A DNA stretch of 64,000 bases, taken from Pseudomonas sp. PDM18. GTDB lineage: Bacteria > Pseudomonadota > Gammaproteobacteria > Pseudomonadales > Pseudomonadaceae. Location of the stretch: assembly GCF_014852585.1 (NCBI RefSeq), contig NZ_JACVBX010000002.1, positions 648,742 through 712,741 of the forward strand, in the 5' to 3' direction. Below, piece by piece: positions 34,128 through 42,464 of this stretch. The position numbers and the translations under genes were made by a program. The notes beneath the pieces were generated by a model. It did not search any database, was not told the DNA's origin, and was given only the letters and a program-made list of their open reading frames with translations. Each line of letters opens with the position of its first letter. Position 1 is the stretch's first letter.

Positions 34128-35072
34128 TCAGTGGAAGGAGCCGGCGAACGAGGCGTCGATCACGCTGGAGGTATCGAAGGCCTTGGGCAGTGCCCCGGTC
34201 TGCAGGAGGAAATCGGCGGTGCCCTGGTAATCGGCAGCCGCCTGCTGGTCAACCGGACCGACGCTCATCGCCGCCTGACCGATCCAGTGGCGCGAGACGG
34301 ACTGGTCGAGGTTGGCCTTCTTCGCCCAGATGTCGGCGTATTGCTCCTTGTGCGCCTCGACCCAGGCACGGGCCTTCTGCAGGCGAGCGAGGAAGTCGGC
34401 GATCTGCGCACGCTTGGGCTCGATGGAGTCGGCGTTGGCAGCGATGCTCGACAGCCCCGGCATCAGGTTACGAGCGGTGAGGATCGGGCGCGCGCCGGAG
34501 AACACGATCTGCTGCGAGATGTACGGCTCCCACACCGGGAAGGCGTCGATGCTGCCACGCGGCAACGCGGCGGCGGCGTCGATCGGCATCAGCTTGACGA
34601 ACTCCACGTAGTCACTGGGCAGGCCGGCCTTTTCCAGCGCGCGCAGGGTCAGTTGCTGGCTCCAGGCGCCGGGCCAGTAGGCGACCTTCTTGCCCTTGAG
34701 GTCGGCGATGGTCTTCACCGGCGAGTCCTTGGGCACCAGCAGCGCGATGGTGTCGGGGTTCTGCCGGGAGATGCCGATCAGCTTCACCGGCGCGCCCTTG
34801 GCGGCGAGGAAGATGAAGCCCGAGTCGCCGAGGAAGCCAAGGTCCAGCGCACCGGCCTGCAGGCCTTCGGCAACCGGCGCGGCGGACTGGAAGTGCTTCC
34901 AGTCGACGGTATAGGGCGCACCTTCCAGCACCCCGGAAGCCTCCATCGAGGCGCGCACGTTGTAGTAGTTCTGGTCGCCTACCCGCAGGGTCGGCAGCTC
35001 CGCCGCATGGGCCAGCGGTGCCCCCAGGATCAGCGCGGCAAATGTGGCACGCAGACGTTGCTTCAGGTTCAT
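34128..35072 (-). CDS. second orphan SsuA/TauA-like binding protein
   Basis: 314 residues with a leader ending LAHAAE and the SBP features LRVGDQNYYNVRASMEASG, FLGDSGFIFLAAKG and FPVWEPYISQQ. It lies 11 bp downstream of the SsuD-like gene and probably shares its transcript. It is only distantly similar to the protein at 32910-33881. The pair (LLM enzyme plus binding protein) looks like P. aeruginosa PA2599-PA2600, from memory. Confidence 0.88.
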   Translation of the reverse strand: MNLKQRLRATFAALILGAPLAHAAELPTLRVGDQNYYNVRASMEASGVLEGAPYTVDWKHFQSAAPVAEGLQAGALDLGFLGDSGFIFLAAKGAPVKLIGISRQNPDTIALLVPKDSPVKTIADLKGKKVAYWPGAWSQQLTLRALEKAGLPSDYVEFVKLMPIDAAAALPRGSIDAFPVWEPYISQQIVFSGARPILTARNLMPGLSSIAANADSIEPKRAQIADFLARLQKARAWVEAHKEQYADIWAKKANLDQSVSRHWIGQAAMSVGPVDQQAAADYQGTADFLLQTGALPKAFDTSSVIDASFAGSFH

Positions 35073-35083
35073 CGAAAAGCTCC

Positions 35084-36172
35084 TCAGCCGGCGCGCCGCA
35101 GTTGCGGCAGGCGGGCGATCTGTTCATGGATGGCGGGAATCAGGCCCTGGCCGTAGCGCACGGCATCGCCGAGCGGGTCGAAGCCACGGATCAGGAAGGT
35201 GGAAACGCCCAGGCGGTAGTACTCGCCCAGCGCAGCGGCAACCTGCTCGGGCGTGCCGACCAGGGCAGTGGAGTTCCAGCGCGCGCCGGTCAGGCGGGCC
35301 ACACCGGTCCACAGGCGGGTGTCGAGCACGTCGCCCTGCTGAGCAGCGGCCAGCAGGCGCTGGGAGCCAACGTTTTCAGGCTGGTGGTCGTTGAGCGGCA
35401 GGCCCAGGCGCGTGCGGTTCTCGCGCACTTGGTCGAGGATCTCGGCGGCACGCTTCCAGGCTGCTTCTTCGGTGTCCGCGACTATCGGGCGGAAGGACAC
35501 TGAGAAGCGCGGGTCGCGTCCCTGCCCCTGGGCGGCGGCGCGCACGCGGCGAATGTGCCCGTCCACGGCCGCCAGCGGCTCGCCCCAGAGCATGTAGGTG
35601 TCGGCATGCCGGGCGGCGACTTCGATGGCGGCGTCCGAGGAGCCACTGAAGTAGATCGGGATGTGTGGCGACTGGCGCGGGCGCACCGCCGGCGAGGCGC
35701 CCTGGAAGCGATAGAACTCGCCGCTGAAATCCACTGGAGTGTCGGCAGTCCAGATCTCCCGCAGAGCCTGCAGGTATTCGTCGGTGCGGGCGTAGCGGCG
35801 ATCGTGATCGAGGTAGTCACCGTCGCGCGCCAGGTCTTCATCGTTGCCGCCACTGACCACGTTGAGAGCCAGGCGGCCATCGCTGAACTGGTCGAGGGTG
35901 GCGAGTTGGCGGGCCGCCAGCGGCGGCGCGATCACACCCGGCCGGTAGGCCAGCAGGATGCCCAGCCGGCGAGTAGCGGCGGCAACGAAGGAGCTGACCA
36001 CCGCACCCTCGGCGGCATTGCTGAAATAGCCGACCAGCACGCGGTCGAAACCGGCGTCCTCATGGGCCTGGGCGAAACGCCGGACGAATCCGGAATCCAC
36101 CGCCTCCCCCAACGGCTGATCCACCTCGGAACTCGGGGTGGCGGTGATCATGCCGAGAATTTCCACGCTCAC
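35084..36172 (-). CDS. LLM-class sulfonate monooxygenase-like protein
   Basis: 362 residues from a GTG at 36172 (VSVEILGMITATPSSEV) behind GAGGG. An upstream in-frame ATG (36205) adds residues foreign to the family. SsuD-like features are NVVSGGNDEDLARDGDYLDHDRRYARTDEYL-type text (segment 115-145) and TYMLWGEPLAAV. The SsuD Arg226/His228 pair is replaced (RFSVSFRPIV), so the substrate or chemistry differs from SsuD. It is first in a two-gene transcript with the binding protein. Confidence 0.85.
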   Translation of the reverse strand: MSVEILGMITATPSSEVDQPLGEAVDSGFVRRFAQAHEDAGFDRVLVGYFSNAAEGAVVSSFVAAATRRLGILLAYRPGVIAPPLAARQLATLDQFSDGRLALNVVSGGNDEDLARDGDYLDHDRRYARTDEYLQALREIWTADTPVDFSGEFYRFQGASPAVRPRQSPHIPIYFSGSSDAAIEVAARHADTYMLWGEPLAAVDGHIRRVRAAAQGQGRDPRFSVSFRPIVADTEEAAWKRAAEILDQVRENRTRLGLPLNDHQPENVGSQRLLAAAQQGDVLDTRLWTGVARLTGARWNSTALVGTPEQVAAALGEYYRLGVSTFLIRGFDPLGDAVRYGQGLIPAIHEQIARLPQLRRAG

Positions 36173-36360
36173 TGTGTTGCCCTCGCCTGGGCCGCGGTAT
36201 AGCACCGGCGGCTTCCGTTATAAGAAAAACGCCTTGTGTGGCGCTGTTCTTAGAAGCTATAGGCAAGTTCGTCATGATGGAAATTCATTTTTGTCATATC
36301 CTAATATGCTATTTGCGCATATTTTGCCGTGACCAACTTGCGCGCCGAGCTTTTCGCTGT
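36173..36360. promoter_or_regulatory. promoter region of the 36172 monooxygenase
   Basis: AT-rich. It contains GTTATAAGAA (36217-36226), identical to the decamer upstream of sfnR, and an inverted repeat ATATGC-N7-GCATAT (36304-36322). A CysB or LysR-type operator is likely. Confidence 0.45.
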
Positions 36361-36361
36361 T

Positions 36362-36454
36362 TGTAGGAGCGAGCTTGCTTGCGAACGGGACCGCGACGGC
36401 ACCATCCGGGTGAACCAGCGAGCGAAGGGGTTCGCGAGCAAAGCTCGCTCCTAC
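36362..36454. repeat. REPIN (inverted pair of REP elements)
   Basis: The left arm begins TGTAGGAGCGAGCTTGCTTG and the right arm ends GAGCAAAGCTCGCTCCTAC. The two are inverted around about 43 bp of spacer. This is the classic Pseudomonas REPIN, mobilised by RAYT transposases encoded elsewhere. The single REP at 12645-12668 belongs to the same family. Confidence 0.85.
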
Positions 36455-36537
36455 GGGCCCACCCGCGGCGTCACTTGACCGCAGACCGTAGGGCACATAA
36501 CGCCCCAGCGTTATCCGCCGCGAGGTGATGGGCGGAT

Positions 36538-37434
36538 TCAGGCCGCAGCGATATCCAGCCCCCGGGCCACCGCCGCGCCGAACAGCTGCGCTGGCGTCTC
36601 CAGGTTACCCAGCAGGCGCGGGCGCACCAGCCAGAGCTGGATCATCGGTTGGAAGTCCTCCAGTTGCAGCACCCGCAACTGCTCGCGATAGCGGCTGCGC
36701 TCCAGGGCTGGCGCGGGCACCAGGCCCAGGCCGCGGCCCTCCGCCACCAGTCCGAGTTGCAGCTCGCTGCCGAAGGTTTCCAGGTTCAGTTGCAGCCCCA
36801 GGCCCTGATCGGCCAGGGCGCGCTGCAGGCCGGCGCGAAAGCCGCAACCGTCCGGGTTGAGCACCCAGCCGTGCTGGTAGCAATCGAGCAGGCGACTGGC
36901 CTGCACATCGCTGTCCTTCGCTGCCACCACACGGAGTTCGACGCGCCCCAGCGGCGTGGCGCCGAGGTCATCGGGGAACACCTTGCTCGGCGGGAACAGC
37001 ACCACCGCCGCGTCCAGCTCGGCATTCTCCAACCGCGCCAACAGGTGGCTGCCCCAGCCGCTGCTGACCTGCGCGCGCAGCTCCGGATACTCGCCGGCCA
37101 GGCGGCGCAGGGCACCGAGCAGCACCACTTCGCCGATGCTCTGCGGCACGCCCAGGCGCAGCACGCCGCTGGGGGCACTATCGCTGGCCACCAGCTCGCG
37201 CAGGCCGTCCACCTCACGCAGCACCCGCAGGCACTGCTCGAACACCCGGCGCCCCGCAGCAGTGGGCTTGAGCGGCTTAGTGTTGCGGTCGAGCAGCTCC
37301 ACCGCGAGAGACTCCTCCAGGCTCTGCACCCGGCGAGTAATTGCCGACTGTGTCAAACCCAGGCTTTCGGCGGCTTGGCTGAGGGAGGCGTTGCGGATCA
37401 CGGCGACGAAGGCGTCGATGTCATCGATTTTCAT
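36538..37434 (-). CDS. LysR-family regulator (PA2601-like)
   Basis: 298 residues: N-terminal winged HTH (ASLSQAAESLGLTQSAITRRVQSLEE) and the LysR substrate-binding domain. Divergent from the 3-mercaptopropionate dioxygenase gene, and in the same order as PA2601-PA2602 of P. aeruginosa, so it most likely controls that operon. The 114-bp gap between them contains TTGCAT and ATGCAT near-repeats. Confidence 0.85.
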   Translation of the reverse strand: MKIDDIDAFVAVIRNASLSQAAESLGLTQSAITRRVQSLEESLAVELLDRNTKPLKPTAAGRRVFEQCLRVLREVDGLRELVASDSAPSGVLRLGVPQSIGEVVLLGALRRLAGEYPELRAQVSSGWGSHLLARLENAELDAAVVLFPPSKVFPDDLGATPLGRVELRVVAAKDSDVQASRLLDCYQHGWVLNPDGCGFRAGLQRALADQGLGLQLNLETFGSELQLGLVAEGRGLGLVPAPALERSRYREQLRVLQLEDFQPMIQLWLVRPRLLGNLETPAQLFGAAVARGLDIAAA

Positions 37435-37548
37435 GAAACGGGCACCAATTGCATTTCTCGCATATTAGCTTAGATTCAAAATGCATTTCAGGAATAAAAA
37501 ACCGTTTGATACCGTAGCGCCAAACCCGATCGGAGTGAATCTTTTCGC

Positions 37549-38154
37549 ATGTCAGCCCCTCTGCGCCTCGACCGCCTGCGCCAGTTCATCGGCGACCTCG
37601 CGGCCCTCATCGATAGCCAACCCGAAGAAGCCGCGCTGCTCGCCCAGGCGACCCCGCTGCTGGCCGACCTGGTGCGCCACGACGACTGGCTGCCCGAGTA
37701 CTACGCCCGCCCCGATCCACAGCGCTACCAGCAATACCTGCTGCACGCCGACTCACGGCAGCGCTTCTCGGTCGTGAGCTTCGTCTGGGGGCCGGGCCAG
37801 CGCACGCCGGTACACGACCACCGCGTCTGGGGCCTGATCGGCATGTTGCGCGGCGCCGAGTATTCGCAGCCCTTCGCCTTCGCCGCCGACGGCAGCCTGC
37901 GGGAGGCCGGCGAGGCGCATCGCCTGGAGCCGGGTGAAGTGGAAGCGGTGTCGCCGCGCATCGGCGATATCCACCAGGTGAGCAATGCCTTCAGCGACCG
38001 CGCCTCCATCAGCATCCACGTCTACGGCGCCAACATTGGCGCGGTGCGACGGGCCGTATTCAGCGCCGACGGTGAAGAGAAACCCTTCATCTCCGGCTAT
38101 TCCAACAGCCAGTTGCCCAATATCTGGGACCTGTCGAAAGAGAACCCCGCATGA
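37549..38154 (+). CDS. mdo: 3-mercaptopropionate dioxygenase (thiol dioxygenase)
   Basis: 201 residues, the length of P. aeruginosa PA2602. A mononuclear non-heme iron cupin: the three-His site is His89 and His91 (PVHDHRVWG) with His142 (GDIHQVSN), and Tyr159 is the second-sphere tyrosine. It oxidises 3-mercaptopropionate, and less well cysteine, to the sulfinate with O2. The stop overlaps the rhodanese gene (ATGA), so both act in one thiol-sulfur pathway. Confidence 0.9.
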   Translation: MSAPLRLDRLRQFIGDLAALIDSQPEEAALLAQATPLLADLVRHDDWLPEYYARPDPQRYQQYLLHADSRQRFSVVSFVWGPGQRTPVHDHRVWGLIGMLRGAEYSQPFAFAADGSLREAGEAHRLEPGEVEAVSPRIGDIHQVSNAFSDRASISIHVYGANIGAVRRAVFSADGEEKPFISGYSNSQLPNIWDLSKENPA

Positions 38155-39734
38155 GTCAGATCACCCGCCGCTCCTTCCACGACATTCGCTCCGCCCTCCT
38201 CGCCCGCCAGGAGCTGGCGCTGCTGGATGTGCGCGAGGAAGACCCGTTCGCCCAGGAGCACCCGCTGTTCGCCGCCAACATCCCGCTGTCCAAGCTGGAG
38301 CTGGAGGTCTACGCCCGCGTGCCGCGCCGCGACACGCCGATCACCGTCTATGACGATGGCGAGGGCCTGGCCGAGGTCGCCGCGCAACGCCTGCTCGACC
38401 TGGGCTACAGCGACGTCGCCCTGCTCAAGGGCGGCCTCGCCGGCTGGCGCGCTGCCGGCGGCGAGCTGTTCAAGGACGTCAACGTGCCGAGCAAATCCTT
38501 CGGCGAGCTGGTGGAAGCCGAGCGCCACACCCCGTCGCTCGCGGCGGAGGAAGTGAAAGCGCTGCTCGACCAGCAGGCTGACGTGGTGGTGCTGGACGCC
38601 CGCCGCTTCGACGAATACCAGACCATGAGCATCCCTGGCGGCATCAGCGTGCCCGGCGCCGAACTGGTGTTGCGCGTCGCCGAGCTGGCGCCGGACCCGG
38701 CGACCCGCGTCATCGTCAACTGCGCAGGACGTACTCGCAGCATCATCGGCACCCAGTCGTTGGTGAATGCCGGCATCCCCAACCCGGTCTCGGCGCTGCG
38801 CAACGGCACCATCGGCTGGACCCTCGCCGGGCAGCAGCTGGAGCACGGCCAGGCGCGACGCTTCGCCGAGGTTTCCGCCGCCACCCGCCAGTCCGCCGCC
38901 CAGCGCGCCCGCGCCGTGGCTGATCGTGCGCAAGTCGCACGCATCGACCTCGCCGGCCTGCGCCAGTGGCAGGCCGACGCCGTCCGCACCACCTACCTGT
39001 TCGACGTGCGCACCCCGGAAGAGTACGAAGCCGGCCACCTGCCGGGTTCGCGCTCCACGCCGGGCGGCCAGTTGGTGCAGGAAACCGACCATGTCGCCAG
39101 CGTTCGTGGCGCGCGCCTGGTGCTGGTGGACGACGATGGCGTGCGCGCCAACATGAGCGCCTCCTGGCTCGCCCAGATGGGCTGGCAGGTGGCGGTGCTC
39201 GATGGCGTGGGCGCTGTCGACTTCAGCGAGCAAGGCGCCTGGAGCGCTCCGCTGCCGGCGAAGCCGCAGACCGAGACCATCACCCCGCAGACCCTGGCCG
39301 ACTGGTTGCGAGCGCCGGGCACTGCCGTTCTCGACTTCACCGCCAGCGCCAACTATGTGAAGCGCCACATCCCCGGCGCCGCCTGGGCGCTGCGCAGCCA
39401 GTTGCGGCAGGCACTGGCCGCGCTGGGTGACGCTGACCGCTACGTGCTCACCTGCGGCACCAGCCTGCTGGCAGGCTTTGCCGTGCCGGACGTGGCGGCC
39501 CTGACCGACAAGCCGGTGTTCCTGCTCGAGGGCGGCACCAGCGCCTGGGTCGCCGCCGGCCAGCCGACCGAGGAAGGCGAAAGCCTGCTGGCGGCGCCGC
39601 GCATCGATCGCTACCGCCGCCCCTACGAAGGCACCGACAACCCGCGCGAGGCCATGCAGGGCTACCTCGACTGGGAATTCGGCCTCGTGGAGCAACTGGG
39701 CCGTGACGGCACCCACGGCTTCTTCGTGATCTGA
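38151..39734 (+). CDS. four-domain rhodanese (PA2603-like sulfurtransferase)
   Basis: 527 residues, the length of PA2603. Four rhodanese domains: 1 (about 8-105) has Asp in place of Cys (TVYDDGEG), 2 (about 115-230) has Cys191 (NCAGRTRS), 3 (about 265-355) has Asp (VLVDDDGV), 4 (about 378-490) has Cys435 (TCGTSLLAG). Inactive and active domains alternate, so the chain looks like a doubled two-domain sulfurtransferase. It probably accepts sulfane sulfur from the product of the dioxygenase step or detoxifies cyanide or sulfide; the donor is not known from sequence. Confidence 0.88.
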   Translation: MSQITRRSFHDIRSALLARQELALLDVREEDPFAQEHPLFAANIPLSKLELEVYARVPRRDTPITVYDDGEGLAEVAAQRLLDLGYSDVALLKGGLAGWRAAGGELFKDVNVPSKSFGELVEAERHTPSLAAEEVKALLDQQADVVVLDARRFDEYQTMSIPGGISVPGAELVLRVAELAPDPATRVIVNCAGRTRSIIGTQSLVNAGIPNPVSALRNGTIGWTLAGQQLEHGQARRFAEVSAATRQSAAQRARAVADRAQVARIDLAGLRQWQADAVRTTYLFDVRTPEEYEAGHLPGSRSTPGGQLVQETDHVASVRGARLVLVDDDGVRANMSASWLAQMGWQVAVLDGVGAVDFSEQGAWSAPLPAKPQTETITPQTLADWLRAPGTAVLDFTASANYVKRHIPGAAWALRSQLRQALAALGDADRYVLTCGTSLLAGFAVPDVAALTDKPVFLLEGGTSAWVAAGQPTEEGESLLAAPRIDRYRRPYEGTDNPREAMQGYLDWEFGLVEQLGRDGTHGFFVI

Positions 39735-39746
39735 TACACGAGTGCT

Positions 39747-39770
39747 CGCCCGCCCTTCCGAGGGCGGGCG
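39747..39770. terminator. strong hairpin after the rhodanese gene
   Basis: CGCCCGCCCT-TCCG-AGGGCGGGCG, a perfect 10-bp stem with a 4-base loop 13 bp after the stop. There is no T-tract, so termination may be Rho-assisted. Confidence 0.5.
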
Positions 39771-39830
39771 CCAGCCGCCAGTGTTGCTGCCAGCCTGCAC
39801 CGAACACCGTTTACACAGGAAAATTCTGGA

Positions 39831-39865
39831 GTAGAGTACTCAACAAATCAGGTTGCGAGCTCTAC
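39831..39865. promoter_or_regulatory. inverted repeat in the chrB promoter
   Basis: GTAGAG-N23-CTCTAC just before the chrB ATG, with GAGTACTC inside the left part. ChrB is reported in other bacteria as a chromate-sensing regulator, so this may be its operator. Inference. Confidence 0.35.
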
Positions 39866-39868
39866 ACA

Positions 39869-40807
39869 ATGAAATGGCATCTCCTGGTGCTGGGACTGCC
39901 CACCGCGAACGCGACCGAGCGCATGCGAGCCTGGCGCGCGCTCAAGTCCTGCGGCGCGGCCGTATTGCGCGATGGCGTCTATCTCCTGCCGGAACGTGGC
40001 GAAGGCCGGGTGGTTCTGGAGGAGATCGAACGGGACGTGCTTGCAATCAATGGTACGGCGTACCTGTTCTCGATCGATGAGCCCATTGAGCGATTCGCCC
40101 CGCTGTTCGACCGGAGCGAGGACTACAGCAAGCTGCGAGAGGACATCGCCAGTTGCACGGACGATCTGAGCGGCGAGAACGCCCTGCAAACGGCAAGGCA
40201 GGTCCGCAAGCTGCGCAAGGCGTTCAGCCAGCTGGCCGCCATCGACTTCTTTTCCGCAGACGCCCGCCAGGTGACCGAATCGGCCCTCCAGGCCGCGGAA
40301 TCCGCCATCAGCCGCGCCCTCTCGGCGGATGAGCCCAGCAGCCAGGACGAACCCATCACGACGCTGGACGCGCAGGAATTTCAGGGGCGCCGCTGGGCTA
40401 CGCGGAAACGTCCCTGGGTCGACCGGCTCGCCAGCGCCTGGCTGATTCGCCGGTTCATCGATCCGGCGGCAGAGATTCTCTGGCTGGAGAGCCCGCAAGA
40501 CTGTCCGGAAGACGCTCTGGGCTTCGACTTCGACGGAGCGACCTTCAGCCACGTCGGCGCGCGCGTCACATTCGAAACCCTGCTGGCCAGCTTCCAGCTC
40601 GACAACCCACCCCTCCATCGCATCGGCGCCGTGGTGCATTACCTCGACATCGGCGGAAGCCAGCCCGTCGAGGCCTCAGGTATCGAGCGTGTTCTTGCCG
40701 GGCTGCGAGAAAGCATCACGGATGACGACCTGTTGCTTCAGGCAGCCAGCGGTATTTTCAATGGCCTCTTCAGCGCTTTCGCGAGCGACGAGATAAACAA
40801 TGACTGA
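39869..40807 (+). CDS. chrB: chromate resistance protein ChrB
   Basis: 312 residues with the ChrB layout: N-terminal domain (KWHLLVLGLPTANATERMRAWRALKSCG) and C-terminal domain (WATRKRPWVDRLASAWLIRRFIDP, about 176-199). ChrB is required for chromate-inducible expression of chrA in other bacteria. It overlaps chrA by 8 bp, so both are on one transcript. Chromate enters through sulfate transporters, so its place beside sulfur-scavenging genes may be functional as well as accidental. Confidence 0.88.
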   Translation: MKWHLLVLGLPTANATERMRAWRALKSCGAAVLRDGVYLLPERGEGRVVLEEIERDVLAINGTAYLFSIDEPIERFAPLFDRSEDYSKLREDIASCTDDLSGENALQTARQVRKLRKAFSQLAAIDFFSADARQVTESALQAAESAISRALSADEPSSQDEPITTLDAQEFQGRRWATRKRPWVDRLASAWLIRRFIDPAAEILWLESPQDCPEDALGFDFDGATFSHVGARVTFETLLASFQLDNPPLHRIGAVVHYLDIGGSQPVEASGIERVLAGLRESITDDDLLLQAASGIFNGLFSAFASDEINND

Positions 40808-42164
40808 ATCCAGCGTGCCTGTTGCTGAAAAGGTGAGCGCCACTGGCGAACCCGTCAGCCTCTTCGAAGCCTTCCTGTTCTGGTTGAAGCTCGGCTTCAT
40901 CAGTTTCGGCGGACCCGCCGGGCAGATATCCATCATGCACCAGGAGTTGGTTGAGCGCCGTCGTTGGATCAGCGAGGGGCGCTTTCTCCATGCGCTGAAC
41001 TACTGCATGTTGCTGCCCGGCCCGGAAGCGCAGCAACTGGCAACGTACATCGGCTGGCTCATGCACCGGACATGGGGAGGAGTGATCGCCGGTGTGCTTT
41101 TCGTGCTGCCATCGCTATTCATTCTGATTGCTCTGTCGTGGATCTATGTCGCTTTCGGTGAAGTGCCCCTGGTGGCTGGAATCTTCTATGGCATCAAGCC
41201 TGCGGTGACAGCAATCGTTGTTCACGCAGCGCACCGCATTGGTTCGCGCGCGCTGAAGAATGGCTGGCTCTGGGCGGTTGCCGCGGCCTCTTTCGTTGCT
41301 ATCTTCGCGCTCAATGTGCCGTTCCCGATCATCGTGCTGGCGGCGGCGATACTGGGGTATGTCGGCGGTCGAGTCCTGCCCGGCAAGTTCGTCATTGGCG
41401 GTGGACATGGCGCTTCCAGGGCCAGCTACGGCCCGGCACTGATCGACGATGACACGCCGACTCCCGAGCACGCCCAGTTCCACTGGGGGCACCTGTTGCG
41501 CCTGTTGTTCATCGGGGCGGCACTCTGGCTGTTGCCCATGGCGCTGCTGACAACGACTTTCGGATGGGCCGGCACATTGACCCAGATGGGATGGTTTTTC
41601 ACCAAGGCAGCCCTGATGACCTTTGGCGGCGCCTACGCGGTGCTGCCCTATGTCTATCAGGGTGCTGTCGGTCACTACGGCTGGCTGACGCCCACGCAGA
41701 TGATCGATGGGCTGGCCCTTGGGGAAACCACGCCGGGGCCGCTGATCATGGTGGTAGCGTTCGTGGGATTCGTAGGCGGCTACGTGCACCCGATGTTCGG
41801 TGCCGATCACCCGTTCCTCGCCGGCGCGGTAGCCGCGAGCCTGGTGACCTGGTTTACCTTCCTGCCATCCTTCCTGTTCATCCTGGCAGGCGGCCCGCTC
41901 GTGGAGTCGACCCACAACGAGCTGAAGTTCACCGCCCCTCTCACGGGCATCACCGCAGCTGTCGTGGGCGTAATCCTGAACCTGGCGATGTTCTTTGGCT
42001 ATCACGTCCTCTGGCCGAAAGGATTTGGTGGTGCGTTCGACTGGCCGTCCGCGGTGATCGCCATCGCAGCAGCGGTGGCACTGTTCCGCTTCAAGCGCGG
42101 TGTCATTCAGGTGCTGCTGGCTTGTGCCGTCGCAGGGCTCGTCGTCCATCTCCTGCGAGGTTGA
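40800..42164 (+). CDS. chrA: chromate efflux transporter ChrA
   Basis: 454 residues, a long-chain CHR-family transporter with two homologous halves. Each half opens with the CHR pattern: FWLKLGFISFGGPAGQI near residue 30 and FFTKAALMTFGGAYAVLPY near residue 266. The typical PGPEAQQLATYIG and LGETTPGPLIMVV blocks follow. About ten membrane helices. It exports chromate using the membrane potential. Confidence 0.92.
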   Translation: MTESSVPVAEKVSATGEPVSLFEAFLFWLKLGFISFGGPAGQISIMHQELVERRRWISEGRFLHALNYCMLLPGPEAQQLATYIGWLMHRTWGGVIAGVLFVLPSLFILIALSWIYVAFGEVPLVAGIFYGIKPAVTAIVVHAAHRIGSRALKNGWLWAVAAASFVAIFALNVPFPIIVLAAAILGYVGGRVLPGKFVIGGGHGASRASYGPALIDDDTPTPEHAQFHWGHLLRLLFIGAALWLLPMALLTTTFGWAGTLTQMGWFFTKAALMTFGGAYAVLPYVYQGAVGHYGWLTPTQMIDGLALGETTPGPLIMVVAFVGFVGGYVHPMFGADHPFLAGAVAASLVTWFTFLPSFLFILAGGPLVESTHNELKFTAPLTGITAAVVGVILNLAMFFGYHVLWPKGFGGAFDWPSAVIAIAAAVALFRFKRGVIQVLLACAVAGLVVHLLRG

Positions 42165-42464
42165 TTTCCAGTGGGGGCCAAATCGCCTCAACAGTTTGTC
42201 ACCAGGAGAGCCTCGCCGAGAGCCGGCAGTCGGGCGCAGTAGTCCTTATCCGTGCTGTACTCGCCAATCACCCTGGCCGCGAACGCGGCCGCCCCCCATT
42301 TTACCGGCGTGAAAAACCGCCCCCGCCTGCAATGCGCGGGTGTCCTTTGAGGGATAATTGCCGCTCAACTCCATCGCCGAAGGCTTGATGGATTCGCTTG
42401 ATGGCGCGCAAGGCCGAGACTTTGATTGCTCACAGGGCTGGAGCGCTGTTGATAAGGAAATATC
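42165..42464. promoter_or_regulatory. gap before the diguanylate cyclase
   Basis: 300 bp. A GGGATAATTGCC segment near 42350-42361 may be a -10 region. A GC-rich inverted repeat (GGCCGCGAACGCGGCC, about 42272-42287) may end chrA transcription. No gene seen. Confidence 0.35.

Noticed and set aside
38097..39800. Minus-strand open frame of 567 codons opposite the four-domain rhodanese
   Set aside because: Shadow of the real gene; no recognisable protein family.
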